From NCBI GenBank assembly GCA_934464615.1, contig CAKSKA010000015.1:1-32288 (forward strand): a DNA stretch of 32,288 nt. The letters run 5' to 3'. The notes beneath the pieces are model-generated. The model did no database searches. It saw nothing but the letters and a program-made list of their open reading frames with translations, and had not been told where the DNA came from. Made by a program: the position numbers and the translations under genes. The DNA is from an uncultured Eubacteriales bacterium. Its GTDB lineage: Bacteria; Bacillota; Clostridia; Oscillospirales; Acutalibacteraceae. Positions 1-6,487 of this stretch are shown here, in pieces (the first letter of the stretch is position 1; each line of letters starts with the position of its first letter).

Positions 1-669
1 AAAACAAGATATTGGCGTAATAATCCGCCGAGAATGGAATATGTTTGCAACGGATACCACCGTTACGGAAAGGAAAATTGTTCGCCGCACAAGATTGGCG
101 AGGAAGTTCTTGACAGGCTGATACTCAAAGAGCTTGAGGAGCTTAAAATAATGGCCCATGAAAACTTTAAAAGGGTTGACAAAGAACTGAAAAAGTGGCT
201 TGCCGACAGACCGTCCGCCGAAAAGCAGATAACAGCGCTTAAAGAAAAGCTCGCGCAGCGGAAAAACGACCAACAGCAAATACTGCTTGAAAGAATACGG
301 GACAGAGAACACGCCGAAGTTTATACTCAAATGCTTGTTTCCTGCGAAACGGATATTAAAACAATCGAAAATAGAATTCGGGAAATGAAGGATATTGAAA
401 ATACCGTAAAGGAACGCAAAAAGCAAATGAAGAAAAGCGTAGAGCTGCTTGACGATATTATAGCCGACGGTGCGATAAGTGATACGCATCTCAGGATGTT
501 GGTGGATGAGATCGTTATATACGAAAATAACGGAAAGCTTGATATTCAAATAACGCTTAACGGAGAATTCCGCACGCATATCGACTACTACGATGAAAGC
601 GGAGATATAACCGACAGGCACGCCGAAATATGGTATTTCCCGAATTGGGAAAGTATGGCGGAGGGTTAA
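1..669 (+). CDS. Large serine recombinase, C-terminal part (5' end outside window)
   Basis: The reading frame is open at base 1 and ends with TAA at 667-669, so only the C-terminal ~222 residues are present. It begins with a recombinase zinc-beta-ribbon remnant (Y-V-C-N-G-Y-H-R-Y-G, then C-S-P-H-K-I), which is the element following the Recombinase domain in large serine recombinases. A long charged coiled coil follows (roughly residues 45-150 of the visible part), then a short beta-rich tail typical of the DUF4368-type C-terminus of Tn4451/TnpX-like transposon recombinases. The catalytic serine domain is not visible. Such enzymes excise and integrate mobile elements, so the window probably starts at the right end of an integrated element. 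An 11-bp palindrome (654-681) overlaps the stop codon. Family assignment is fairly firm; the exact subfamily is inference. Confidence 0.85.
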   Translation, partial: KTRYWRNNPPRMEYVCNGYHRYGKENCSPHKIGEEVLDRLILKELEELKIMAHENFKRVDKELKKWLADRPSAEKQITALKEKLAQRKNDQQQILLERIRDREHAEVYTQMLVSCETDIKTIENRIREMKDIENTVKERKKQMKKSVELLDDIIADGAISDTHLRMLVDEIVIYENNGKLDIQITLNGEFRTHIDYYDESGDITDRHAEIWYFPNWESMAEG

Positions 670-725
670 ACCTCCGCCATATCATATATCAATATTCTTC
701 TGTGCTGTAAATATAACAGACTCGG

Positions 726-760
726 CAGGCGTGCAGCTTTATGTTGTGCGCCTGTTTTTT
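726..760 (+). terminator. Rho-independent terminator after recombinase
   Basis: A ten-base stem (CAGGCGTGCA with TGTGCGCCTG, two wobble pairs) is followed by a run of seven T. It lies 57 bases after the recombinase stop and probably ends that transcript and possibly the mobile element. Confidence 0.75.
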
Positions 761-795
761 GGTCTGTGACAAGTGATTTCAGCGGATATTTTGGG

Positions 796-838
796 CAAAG
801 AAAAACGCTCAAAGCCGCATAAACAAAGGCTTTGAGCG
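796..838 (-). terminator. Terminator of tRNA-Leu
   Basis: On the minus strand, directly after the tRNA CCA, an 11-bp perfect stem (CGCTCAAAGCC / GGCTTTGAGCG) is followed by TTTTTCTTT. This is a strong intrinsic terminator for the tRNA transcript. Confidence 0.85.
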
Positions 839-839
839 G

Positions 840-926
840 TGGTGCGGGTAAGAGGACTTGAACCTCCACGACCTTGCGATCATTAGAACCTGAATCTAAC
901 GCGTCTGCCTATTCCGCCATACCCGC
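840..926 (-). tRNA. tRNA-Leu (anticodon CAG)
   Basis: The minus strand folds as a class II tRNA: acceptor GCGGGTA/TACCCGC, D-arm containing GGCGGAATAGGCAGACGC, anticodon stem TTAGA/TCTAA with loop TTCAGGT giving anticodon CAG, a long variable arm, and T-arm GGAGG-TTCAAGT-CCTCT. Discriminator A (843) and an encoded CCA (840-842) are present. It is the only intact tRNA-Leu among several truncated copies upstream of it (928-1668). Confidence 0.95.
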
Positions 927-1214
927 ATATTAAGTTTTCGTCCTCTAAATTTTACACGGCGAGGACATCCGAGGCGGAGCATTTCGCTTAATCCGCAATA
1001 TATACAAACAGCAATTAAGCTGTGTGTAAGCTCAAATTAAAAAGAAAGTAAGAACGAAAAAATTTCAAAAATTGAAAATGCAGAAAATTGAAAAGTTGAG
1101 AAGTGCGATATCGTAGAAGTTGACTTTGTCAACTTTTCGATTTCGTCGCACTGCATTGTGCGATGAAATCGCGCCGAAAATTTCAGTTTTTAATACTTAC
1201 ACCAAGGTGGCGTT

Positions 1215-1253
1215 ACCTGAATCATACGCGTCTGCCAGTTCCGCCATACCCGC
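1215..1253 (-). pseudogene. tRNA-Leu 5' half, truncated after anticodon loop
   Basis: The minus strand reads an intact 5' acceptor strand (GCGGGTA), D-arm and 5' anticodon strand, and stops after the loop TTCAGGT. No 3' half follows. Instead the sequence continues AACGCCACCTTGGTGTAA, which also follows, with two changes, the copy at 1377-1415. The ~75-base leader (1254-1325) is nearly identical to that of the intact tRNA-Leu. Confidence 0.8.
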
Positions 1254-1376
1254 ATATTAAGTTTTCATCCTCTGATTTTTACACGGCGAGGACAACCGAG
1301 GCGGAGCATTTCGCTTAATCCGCAAATATAAAAACGCATTTCTGCGGTTTTACCGAATTTACACCGAGATGGCGTT

Positions 1377-1415
1377 ACCTGAATCTAGTGCGTCTGCCAA
1401 TTCCGCCACATCCGC
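1377..1415 (-). pseudogene. Second tRNA-Leu 5' half, truncated
   Basis: The minus strand has acceptor GCGGATG, D-arm GGCGGAATTGGCAGACGC and loop TTCAGGT, then breaks off at the same point as the copy at 1215-1253. The acceptor and anticodon-stem sequence differ from the intact gene, so it descends from a different leucine isoacceptor copy. Its leader has been displaced to about 1586-1668 by an insertion or duplication. Confidence 0.78.
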
Positions 1416-1585
1416 ATATTGAATTTTTTGCGGGCAGCCGCGCCCGCGGTACACTTGCGGTTGCCGAAATTTTTTATGGCTTGGAGCGCCGAAAAATTTC
1501 GACCGCTGCGCCATTTTGCGTTCCCTGCATCTGCCACCGGCAGCGGTCAAGCAAAATGCTGCCAATTCCGCCACATCCGCATATT
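1394..1585. repeat. 27-bp direct repeat flanking a hairpin-rich insert
   Basis: An identical 27-mer starting CTGCCAATTCC and ending CCGCATATT occurs at 1394-1420 and 1559-1585. The DNA between is full of inverted repeats: GCGGGC/GCCCGC near 1430, CGAAATTTTT/AAAAATTTCG near 1465-1500, and GACCGCTGC/GCAGCGGTC with CATTTTGC/GCAAAATG near 1501-1557. The second copy (1559-1580) is again the 5' end of tRNA-Leu. This is either an insertion with a long target duplication or a local segmental duplication. Confidence 0.65.
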
Positions 1586-1678
1586 AATCTTTATCCTCTG
1601 AATTTTACACGGTGAGGATAACCGAGGCGGAGCGTTTCGCTTAATCCGCAATTACAAAAACGCATCTCTGCGAATCCA

Positions 1679-1707
1679 GTGTGACAGGTTCGAGTCCTGT
1701 CATGCTA
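1679..1707 (+). repeat. T-arm-like inverted-repeat end (solo)
   Basis: GTGTGACAGG then TTCGAGT then CCTGTCATGC forms a hairpin with a canonical tRNA T-loop and is followed by TA. Read on the minus strand it matches 24 of 27 positions of the left end of the element at 9856-10128. There is no acceptable tRNA 5' half for it, so it is better read as a lone repeat end or a tRNA 3' remnant. Confidence 0.6.
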
Positions 1708-1788
1708 CCGTTTTAAGTTTATGCCCTAAAACAACAATATTTTACTAAAAAAAGTGCAAAAAGTCAAGCGGAAATTATATTTTTTAGA

Positions 1789-1817
1789 TTGAAAAAATAT
1801 AATTAATATTGTATAAT
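1789..1817 (+). promoter_or_regulatory. Sigma-A promoter of kinase-like gene
   Basis: TTGAAA (1789-1794) and TATAAT (1812-1817) are separated by 17 bases and lie 22 bases before the start codon. Confidence 0.75.
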
Positions 1818-1838
1818 ACAATAAAAGGGGTGCTGTGA

Positions 1839-2465
1839 ATGAAAAACAATCTTATCATTACCATAGGACGCCAATATGCAAGCGGCGGACATGAAATAGC
1901 AAGAGAACTTTCCGAGCTTTTGGGAATAAAGATGTATGACAAGGAACTGATTGATCTTGCATCAAAAGAAAGCGGATTGAGTGAAGAAATTCTTAAAGCG
2001 TATGATGAAAAACCCACTAACAGCTTTTTATACTCGCTGTCGCTGGGTGCGTATTCTTTTGAAAATACTTTTTCCGGCTCTCCCACAATGCCGTTGGTTG
2101 ACAAAGTTTTTGCGGCACAGGCAGACATTATTAAAAAAATCGCAGAAAGGGAATCCTGTATTTTTGTAGGACGTTGTGCAAACAGCATACTGCGTGACAA
2201 TGATGATGTTTTGTCGGTATTTATTCATACGGATTTAGAGCGTCGTATTGACCGTGTGTGCGAATTTAACAATTGCACAAGGGCACAGGCGGCCGACGAA
2301 ATACGCAAGGCAGATAAAAAACGGGCAAATTATTACAATTATTTTTCGGATCTTAAATGGGGAAGTGCCACAAGTTACGATTTGTGTATTGACAGCCACA
2401 TAGGTTACGATAATGCAGCCCGGCTTATAAAGTTTTTTGCCGAACATCATATAGCAAACAAGTAA
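1839..2465 (+). CDS. Cytidylate kinase-like family protein
   Basis: This 208-residue protein belongs to the cytidylate kinase-like P-loop family (PF13189 type) common in Clostridia. The N-terminal strand and loop I-T-I-G-R-Q-Y-A-S-G-G (residues 7-17) replaces a canonical Walker A with the G-R-x-Y-x-S-G-G form of this family. A second conserved block, F-V-G-R-C-A-N (from residue 109), precedes an R-rich lid-like segment (L-E-R-R-I-D-R-V, then A-D-K-K-R-A-N-Y-Y). A nucleoside-phosphate kinase fold is likely, but the substrate is not established for this family; the true CMP kinase (cmk) is a different protein. Start ATG has upstream AAAGGGGTG. A strong hairpin follows the stop. It stands alone after its own promoter. 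Confidence 0.85.
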   Translation: MKNNLIITIGRQYASGGHEIARELSELLGIKMYDKELIDLASKESGLSEEILKAYDEKPTNSFLYSLSLGAYSFENTFSGSPTMPLVDKVFAAQADIIKKIAERESCIFVGRCANSILRDNDDVLSVFIHTDLERRIDRVCEFNNCTRAQAADEIRKADKKRANYYNYFSDLKWGSATSYDLCIDSHIGYDNAARLIKFFAEHHIANK

Positions 2466-2486
2466 CGAAGTTAATTACCTTTAACA

Positions 2487-2534
2487 AAAAACACCCGTTT
2501 TCCGTATTATGTATTACGGAAAGCGGGTGTTTTT
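2487..2534 (+). terminator. Strong hairpin abutting the yunB start codon
   Basis: A 20-bp stem (2487-2506 with 2515-2534, one G-U pair, 8-base loop) ends in TTTTT and is immediately followed by the ATG of yunB. It looks like the terminator of the kinase-like gene, yet it also contains the only Shine-Dalgarno-like purines (GGAAAGCGGG) before yunB. Confidence 0.8.
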
Positions 2535-3224
2535 ATGCGCAAAAAGCGTAAAAAGCGAATAACGGCGGTAATTTCATTATTTCTTGCCGGTGTTTTAATA
2601 TCGGTGCTTACATATTCTTTTTTCCACGTACGGGGCGTTGTGGTGGAATGTGCCGAGAGCGAGGCGGCAACAATAGCTTTTAAAACGGCAAACCGAATTA
2701 TAAACGAACAGATGAGCGACAGCGGTATTTCATATTCCGATATAGTAAACCTTACAAAAAACAGCGATAATAATATTTCCGCACTTGAAATAGATATTGT
2801 AAAGTTAAATCGGCTTAAAACCGAAATATCTTCGGCAATAGCAAATGCAATGACAAACAAGGACAGATACACCGTAAGCGTACCTGCGGGAACACTGTTT
2901 GGTAATGAATATACATTGGGCATGGGACCTGAATTAAAATTTAAAATGCAGCTTACGTCATCTGTAATAGCGGATTTTAAAAGCAATTTTTATTCTGCCG
3001 GAATAAATCAGGTTTTGCACCAAATAATCATAACCGTTAAGGTTGAGGGAACTTTGGTGTTGCCGTGGGCACGCGGCAACTATTCTACCGAAACAACCGT
3101 AATAGCGGCGCAGACAGTACTTGTCGGAATTACGCCGGACGCATATACAAATGTTATAGAAACATATAACAACGGCGAAAGCGGCGTTGTCGGCGAAATT
3201 TTCGACTACGGTGCCGGAAACTGA
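2535..3224 (+). CDS. yunB: Sporulation protein YunB
   Basis: A 229-residue membrane-anchored protein matching the YunB family, required in Bacillus for normal spore formation and expressed in the mother cell. It has a very basic N-terminus (M-R-K-K-R-K-K-R), one transmembrane helix (about residues 9-28), then an extracytoplasmic domain. Family features visible are A-x-x-x-A-N-x-x-I-N near residues 49-57, V-P-A-G-T-L-F-G-N near 115-123, G-P-x-L-K-F-K-M-Q and a C-terminal T-x-V-I-A-A-Q-T-V-L-V-G segment. The membrane helix fixes the start at 2535, which lies directly against the 3' arm of a long hairpin. A terminator (3231-3263) follows. Presence of this gene supports an endospore former. Confidence 0.88.
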   Translation: MRKKRKKRITAVISLFLAGVLISVLTYSFFHVRGVVVECAESEAATIAFKTANRIINEQMSDSGISYSDIVNLTKNSDNNISALEIDIVKLNRLKTEISSAIANAMTNKDRYTVSVPAGTLFGNEYTLGMGPELKFKMQLTSSVIADFKSNFYSAGINQVLHQIIITVKVEGTLVLPWARGNYSTETTVIAAQTVLVGITPDAYTNVIETYNNGESGVVGEIFDYGAGN

Positions 3225-3230
3225 TAAGTA

Positions 3231-3263
3231 AAAGCCTTCGGTATTTTTTTACCGAAGGCTTTT
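3231..3263. terminator. Bidirectional terminator between convergent genes
   Basis: AAAGCCTTCGGTA pairs with TACCGAAGGCTTT around a T-rich loop, with A and T runs on both sides. It lies between yunB (plus) and the Dabb gene (minus) and can serve both. Confidence 0.85.
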
Positions 3264-3270
3264 TAAAGTG

Positions 3271-3573
3271 TTATATTTTAAAATCCATACAACTGCGTGT
3301 TTTTGTAAACGGCCTTACATAAGTGTCGGCTACGGCAACATGGGCGGGGTGGACGGAATAATTTTTAAGCGCGGCCTCGTTTTCAAATGTACAGTCAAGC
3401 ATCATATCCGCATTTGATGAAGCGAGGGACTCTGTTATTACTTTTATGTCGATAAGTCCGTCAATTTTTCCTTTAAGTCCTTCAAGGTTTTTCTTTGCAT
3501 CGGCTGCAATTTCCCGCTTTTTATCCGCCGTAAAATCGTCTTTTAACTGCCAAAGTATAACGTGTTTAACCAT
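3271..3573 (-). CDS. Dabb (stress-responsive alpha/beta barrel) domain protein
   Basis: A 100-residue single-domain protein of the Dabb family (dimeric ferredoxin-like barrel). The start M-V-K-H-V-I-L-W-Q-L-K is the family hallmark, with H4 and the central D-M-M-L-D-C-T-F and H-P-A-H-V segments also typical. Biochemical roles vary across the family and none can be assigned here. It starts 25 bases downstream of the hom stop codon on the same strand, so the two are probably co-transcribed, but no functional link to homoserine synthesis is evident. The bidirectional terminator lies beyond its 3' end. Confidence 0.88.
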   Translation of the reverse strand: MVKHVILWQLKDDFTADKKREIAADAKKNLEGLKGKIDGLIDIKVITESLASSNADMMLDCTFENEAALKNYSVHPAHVAVADTYVRPFTKTRSCMDFKI

Positions 3574-3598
3574 AATTTCTTCTCCGAATACAAAAGTT

Positions 3599-4831
3599 TT
3601 ATACGTTTTCCATTGTGTGCAAAACCGTTTTTACAGTACAGCCTTTAAGCGTCGAGAGCTTTTCGCGCAGGCATTTTTCAACTGCTTTTTCGGTTATAAA
3701 CACAATCTCGCCGTTAATATCGTTTGTAAGCATTTTAACATCGCCGAATACCGCTTTAATGTTTTCGGCAAATTCTTTATTAACATCGCACAAACGGACG
3801 TAAAGTTTTGTCTGCGCGTTTTCAGTCTTTTCAACATATCCGGCTTCGGCTTTATCCCACGAAAGATATTTTCTTGCCTGCAAATGTTTTACACAGTCTA
3901 TTACGTCGGCAACAACGGCGCTTGCCGTAGGCATTTTGCCGGCGCCGCGTCCGTAAAACATAACGTCACCTATGGCATCGCCCTTTACAACAACGGCATT
4001 GTACACGCCGTTAACGTCTGCAAGCATATTGCCGTGCGGTACAAGCGCGGGGTAGACCGACGCTGTAATTTTACCGTTACCGAGTTTTGAAGCACGGCCT
4101 ATAAGTTTTATAACATATCCGAGTTTATCGGCATAATCTACATCATCAAGCGAAATATCGGTAATGCCCTCGGTAGAAACGTCTTCCGGATATACATGTT
4201 TGCCGAAACCGAGCGCCGCAAGAATACAGATTTTTCTGCAGGCGTCGAGTCCCAAAATGTCGGCATCGGGATTTTTTTCGGCATAACCGTGTTTCTGTGC
4301 CGCGTGCAAAGCGTCTTCAAACGGCATATTTTCTTTAACCATTTTTGTAAGAATATAGTTTGTAGTGCCGTTTAAAATGCCGTAAACCTCGTAAATATCG
4401 TTTGCGGCAAGGCATTGCGACATAGGACGCAAAATCGGTATTCCGCCGCCGACGCTCGCCTCAAACAAGAAGTTAACATTGTTATCGTTTGCTATTTTTA
4501 AAAGTTCATCACCTTTAGCGGCAACCAATTCTTTGTTTGACGTAACTACGCTTTTGCCTTTAAGCAGGCAGGCTTTTACAAAGTCAAATGCGGGGTGTAT
4601 ACCGCCCATAACTTCAACTACCACTTTTACACTTTCGTCATTTTCAATATCCGAAAAATTTTTAGTGAATTTATCGGAATAGGAAAGTCCGTCAAAATCA
4701 CGCAAATCAAGTATATATTTTATGTTTATTGCCTGCTTTGCCTTTTTTTCTATCGATTCGGCATGGGAGATTAATATTTCGGCTACGCCCGAGCCTACAA
4801 CGCCGTGTCCCATTATTGCTACGTTGATCAA
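3599..4831 (-). CDS. hom: Homoserine dehydrogenase
   Basis: It catalyses NAD(P)H-dependent reduction of aspartate semialdehyde to homoserine, the branch step toward threonine and methionine. The 410 residues show the N-terminal Rossmann motif G-H-G-V-V-G-S-G (8-15), T-S-N-K-E-L-V-A (cofactor/substrate lysine), E-A-S-V-G-G-G-I-P-I and N-G-T-T-N-Y-I (catalytic domain), and the signature D-A-D-I-L-G-L-D-A-C-R-K. The last ~85 residues form a short ACT-like regulatory domain, somewhat smaller and more divergent than in Bacillus Hom (~433 aa), so threonine feedback is plausible but not certain. The start is TTG at 4831: a stop codon lies three codons upstream in frame and the Rossmann strand begins at once. 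A 17-bp-spaced promoter lies upstream. Confidence 0.93.
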   Translation of the reverse strand: MINVAIMGHGVVGSGVAEILISHAESIEKKAKQAINIKYILDLRDFDGLSYSDKFTKNFSDIENDESVKVVVEVMGGIHPAFDFVKACLLKGKSVVTSNKELVAAKGDELLKIANDNNVNFLFEASVGGGIPILRPMSQCLAANDIYEVYGILNGTTNYILTKMVKENMPFEDALHAAQKHGYAEKNPDADILGLDACRKICILAALGFGKHVYPEDVSTEGITDISLDDVDYADKLGYVIKLIGRASKLGNGKITASVYPALVPHGNMLADVNGVYNAVVVKGDAIGDVMFYGRGAGKMPTASAVVADVIDCVKHLQARKYLSWDKAEAGYVEKTENAQTKLYVRLCDVNKEFAENIKAVFGDVKMLTNDINGEIVFITEKAVEKCLREKLSTLKGCTVKTVLHTMENV

Positions 4832-4899
4832 CTTGCTTCATCCCGCTTTCAAAAAATATGCGATCGGTTTATTTTTAGACCGTATTAATATAATAAATT

Positions 4900-4928
4900 A
4901 ATATAACACATATTTTTTAATATTTCAA
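4900..4928 (-). promoter_or_regulatory. Sigma-A promoter of hom
   Basis: On the minus strand TTGAAA (4928-4923) and TATATT (4905-4900) are 17 bases apart. The leader to the TTG start is about 60 bases and shows no T-box. Confidence 0.65.
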
Positions 4929-4981
4929 CGGTAAAGCGCTGAGTTTCGGGGAAAATAGTTAAAAAAAGGAGGCGGCACGGC

Positions 4982-6010
4982 TTGACTGTTCAAAATAAAA
5001 AAGATTTTCTTGTAAAAACGGCATATGCGGCGGTTGTAACGGCACTGATTTTTATTGTGTGCAGATTTTTGGTGATATACTTTTTCCCGTTTTTAATAGG
5101 TCTTACATTGGCGTATTTTTTACAAAAACCATCGCGTGCGGCGGCAAAAAAACTGCACATTAAAACAGGTTACGTCGCATGTGTTTCTGTTGCCGTAAGC
5201 TATGCTGCCGTAATTGCCGTGATAGGACTTTTATGCTTCGCTTTAATAATCAATTTTCCGCGCATTTCCGCCGATGTGCAAAATCTGCTGTCGGAAGTGT
5301 CGGAATATTTACACAATTTTTCCGTAAAGATGCCGGATAGTATAAAAAGTATTTTTATCCGCGACGGCAAAAGCGTTACCCAAACGGTTTCGGGTTATGT
5401 ATCGTCATATATGGCGGCTATACTGCAAAGGGTTGTTAAAAATGCTCCGTCGTTTTTATTCTGCACCGTAATAACCGTTGTGGCAAGTTGTTATATAGCC
5501 AAGGATTACGAAGCCGTGCGGCAGTACGCACTGTCGCTTATGCCGCCGCGCACGGTGCAGATAACGGCAGCGGTAATAAGAATTGTTAAAACAAACGTGT
5601 TTAGAATTATAAAGGGCTATATAATACTTATGGTAATTACATTTGCGCTTTTAACCGTGGGATTTTTTATTGCCGGCATAAAAAATGCGGTAGTTTTAGC
5701 GGCGCTTATAGCCTTTATTGACCTTTTGCCCGTTTTAGGCACCGGAACGGTGCTTATTCCGTGGAGTATCGTGTGCTTTGTAAGGTCTGATTTTAAAACG
5801 GGTATAGCCCTTGTTTTAATATACGCCGCGGCACTTTGCGCCCACAATGCACTTGAGCCGAAAGTAGTTGGCAGGCAAATAGGCATACCGCCGCTTGTTA
5901 TGCTGATATGTATTTTTATAGGGCTGCGGCTGTTCGGATTTTTGGGAATGATATTATCGGTAATCAGTTTGACGGTTATTATAAATTTGTATAAAGAAAA
6001 TATATTATAG
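4982..6010 (+). CDS. AI-2E family transporter, YtvI-like
   Basis: A 342-residue integral membrane protein of the AI-2E/UPF0118 permease family. It has paired N-terminal helices (about 14-60), a third helix (65-90), an amphipathic loop region with D-G-K-S and S-E-V-S-E-Y segments, then the helix-rich C-terminal half. That half includes R-I-I-K-G-Y, D-L-L-P-V-L-G-T-G and L-E-P-K-V-V-G-R-Q-I-G, which are strongly conserved in this family. Sporulation protein YtvI is the closest Bacillota group known to me. Substrates are unproven for most members. Start TTG at 4982 is supported by AGGAGG (4968-4973) eight bases upstream. It is transcribed divergently from hom and followed by a terminator. Confidence 0.85.
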   Translation: MTVQNKKDFLVKTAYAAVVTALIFIVCRFLVIYFFPFLIGLTLAYFLQKPSRAAAKKLHIKTGYVACVSVAVSYAAVIAVIGLLCFALIINFPRISADVQNLLSEVSEYLHNFSVKMPDSIKSIFIRDGKSVTQTVSGYVSSYMAAILQRVVKNAPSFLFCTVITVVASCYIAKDYEAVRQYALSLMPPRTVQITAAVIRIVKTNVFRIIKGYIILMVITFALLTVGFFIAGIKNAVVLAALIAFIDLLPVLGTGTVLIPWSIVCFVRSDFKTGIALVLIYAAALCAHNALEPKVVGRQIGIPPLVMLICIFIGLRLFGFLGMILSVISLTVIINLYKENIL

Positions 6011-6015
6011 AATTT

Positions 6016-6071
6016 GTAGGATACAGGCTTACGCTTTACAAAGTGCCGGCCTGTATCTTACACTTTTTTTG
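6016..6071 (+). terminator. Terminator after the AI-2E gene
   Basis: A 13-14-bp stem (TGTAGGATACAGGC with GCCTGTATCTTACA, one G-U) and a 20-base loop are followed by CTTTTTTT. Confidence 0.75.
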
Positions 6072-6243
6072 CCGTTTTACATAAAATGTAGTGTGACAGG
6101 CATACCCCTGCCATATATGTAAGACTTTGGGTTTTGCGGCGATGCCGTGTCTGTTTGCATTCAGGGTTCCTGCCATAATACAAGTGCTTGTAAAAAGAAC
6201 GGATACAGTCTGTTAAAAATGTTTTAAAAGCGGTGATAAATAA
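6072..6243. other. Intergenic stretch with degenerate T-arm-like repeat
   Basis: No gene is seen. AGTGTGACAGG (6091-6101) is identical to 11 bases of the repeat end at about 1678-1688 and continues into a small hairpin closed by CCTGCCA. Outer arms TTACATA/TATGTAA enclose it (6077-6122). A second CAGGGTTCCTGCCAT lies near 6162-6176. These look like decayed relatives of the 9856-10128 element ends; the match is weak beyond the 11-mer. Confidence 0.4.
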
Positions 6244-6462
6244 ATGGAAAAATATAATATTGCCACCGGTACCGTAACATCTGCAGTAAGGGGCAGAGAT
6301 TTACTGCGGAAAAACGGTTTTAAAGCCTATACGCAACGCTCAACCGCAAACGACAGAATAGGCTGCGGATACAGTATTACGGTGTCCGGAGATATAGGCA
6401 AAATAAAGAAAATTTTAAACGATGCGGAAATTAAAATTTATGAAATAAACACTGTAATATAG
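6244..6462 (+). CDS. DUF3343 family small protein (putative Se/S carrier-like)
   Basis: A 72-residue cytosolic protein matching the DUF3343 / putative Se-S carrier-like family. Visible are an N-terminal strand-helix unit with R-G-R-D-L-L-R-K-N-G, a central basic segment, and the conserved cysteine in R-I-G-C-G-Y (Cys41) that typifies the family. It lies 25 bases before a class V aminotransferase (cysteine desulfurase family), the usual neighbour of DUF3343 genes. The inferred role is accepting sulfur or selenium from that enzyme. No selD, selA or yedF gene is in the window, so selenium use cannot be claimed. The Shine-Dalgarno is weak (GCGGTGA). Confidence 0.75.
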   Translation: MEKYNIATGTVTSAVRGRDLLRKNGFKAYTQRSTANDRIGCGYSITVSGDIGKIKKILNDAEIKIYEINTVI

Positions 6463-6487
6463 TATTTTTTTGAAACGGAGAATATTT

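Larger units (their letters stand above)
927..1838. other. Gene-free region with tRNA-Leu fragments, hairpins and a repeat end
   Basis: About 900 bases hold no convincing protein gene. The content is: leader sequence of the intact tRNA-Leu (927 to ~1000); an A-rich stretch; an imperfect hairpin of about 50 bases (1102-1152, outer arms AGTGCGA/TCGCACT, inner arms GAAGTTGAC/GTCAACTT); two 39-base tRNA-Leu 5' fragments with similar leaders; a hairpin-rich 165-bp insertion or duplication (1421-1585); a T-arm-like repeat end (1679-1707); and the promoter of the next gene. Short frames here translate to tRNA-derived peptides and are not genes. Confidence 0.7.

Noticed and set aside
666..869. Minus-strand 67-codon frame over the tRNA-Leu
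   Set aside because: It runs through the tRNA T-arm and terminator; peptides of this kind are well-known false calls over tRNA-Leu.
1359..1615. Overlapping short frames of 60-75 codons on both strands
   Set aside because: They translate tRNA-Leu fragments and palindromes, have no ribosome site and no family features.
3446..4090. 214-codon plus-strand frame
   Set aside because: It is a shadow of hom and the Dabb gene on the minus strand; composition and lack of start signals show it is not coding.
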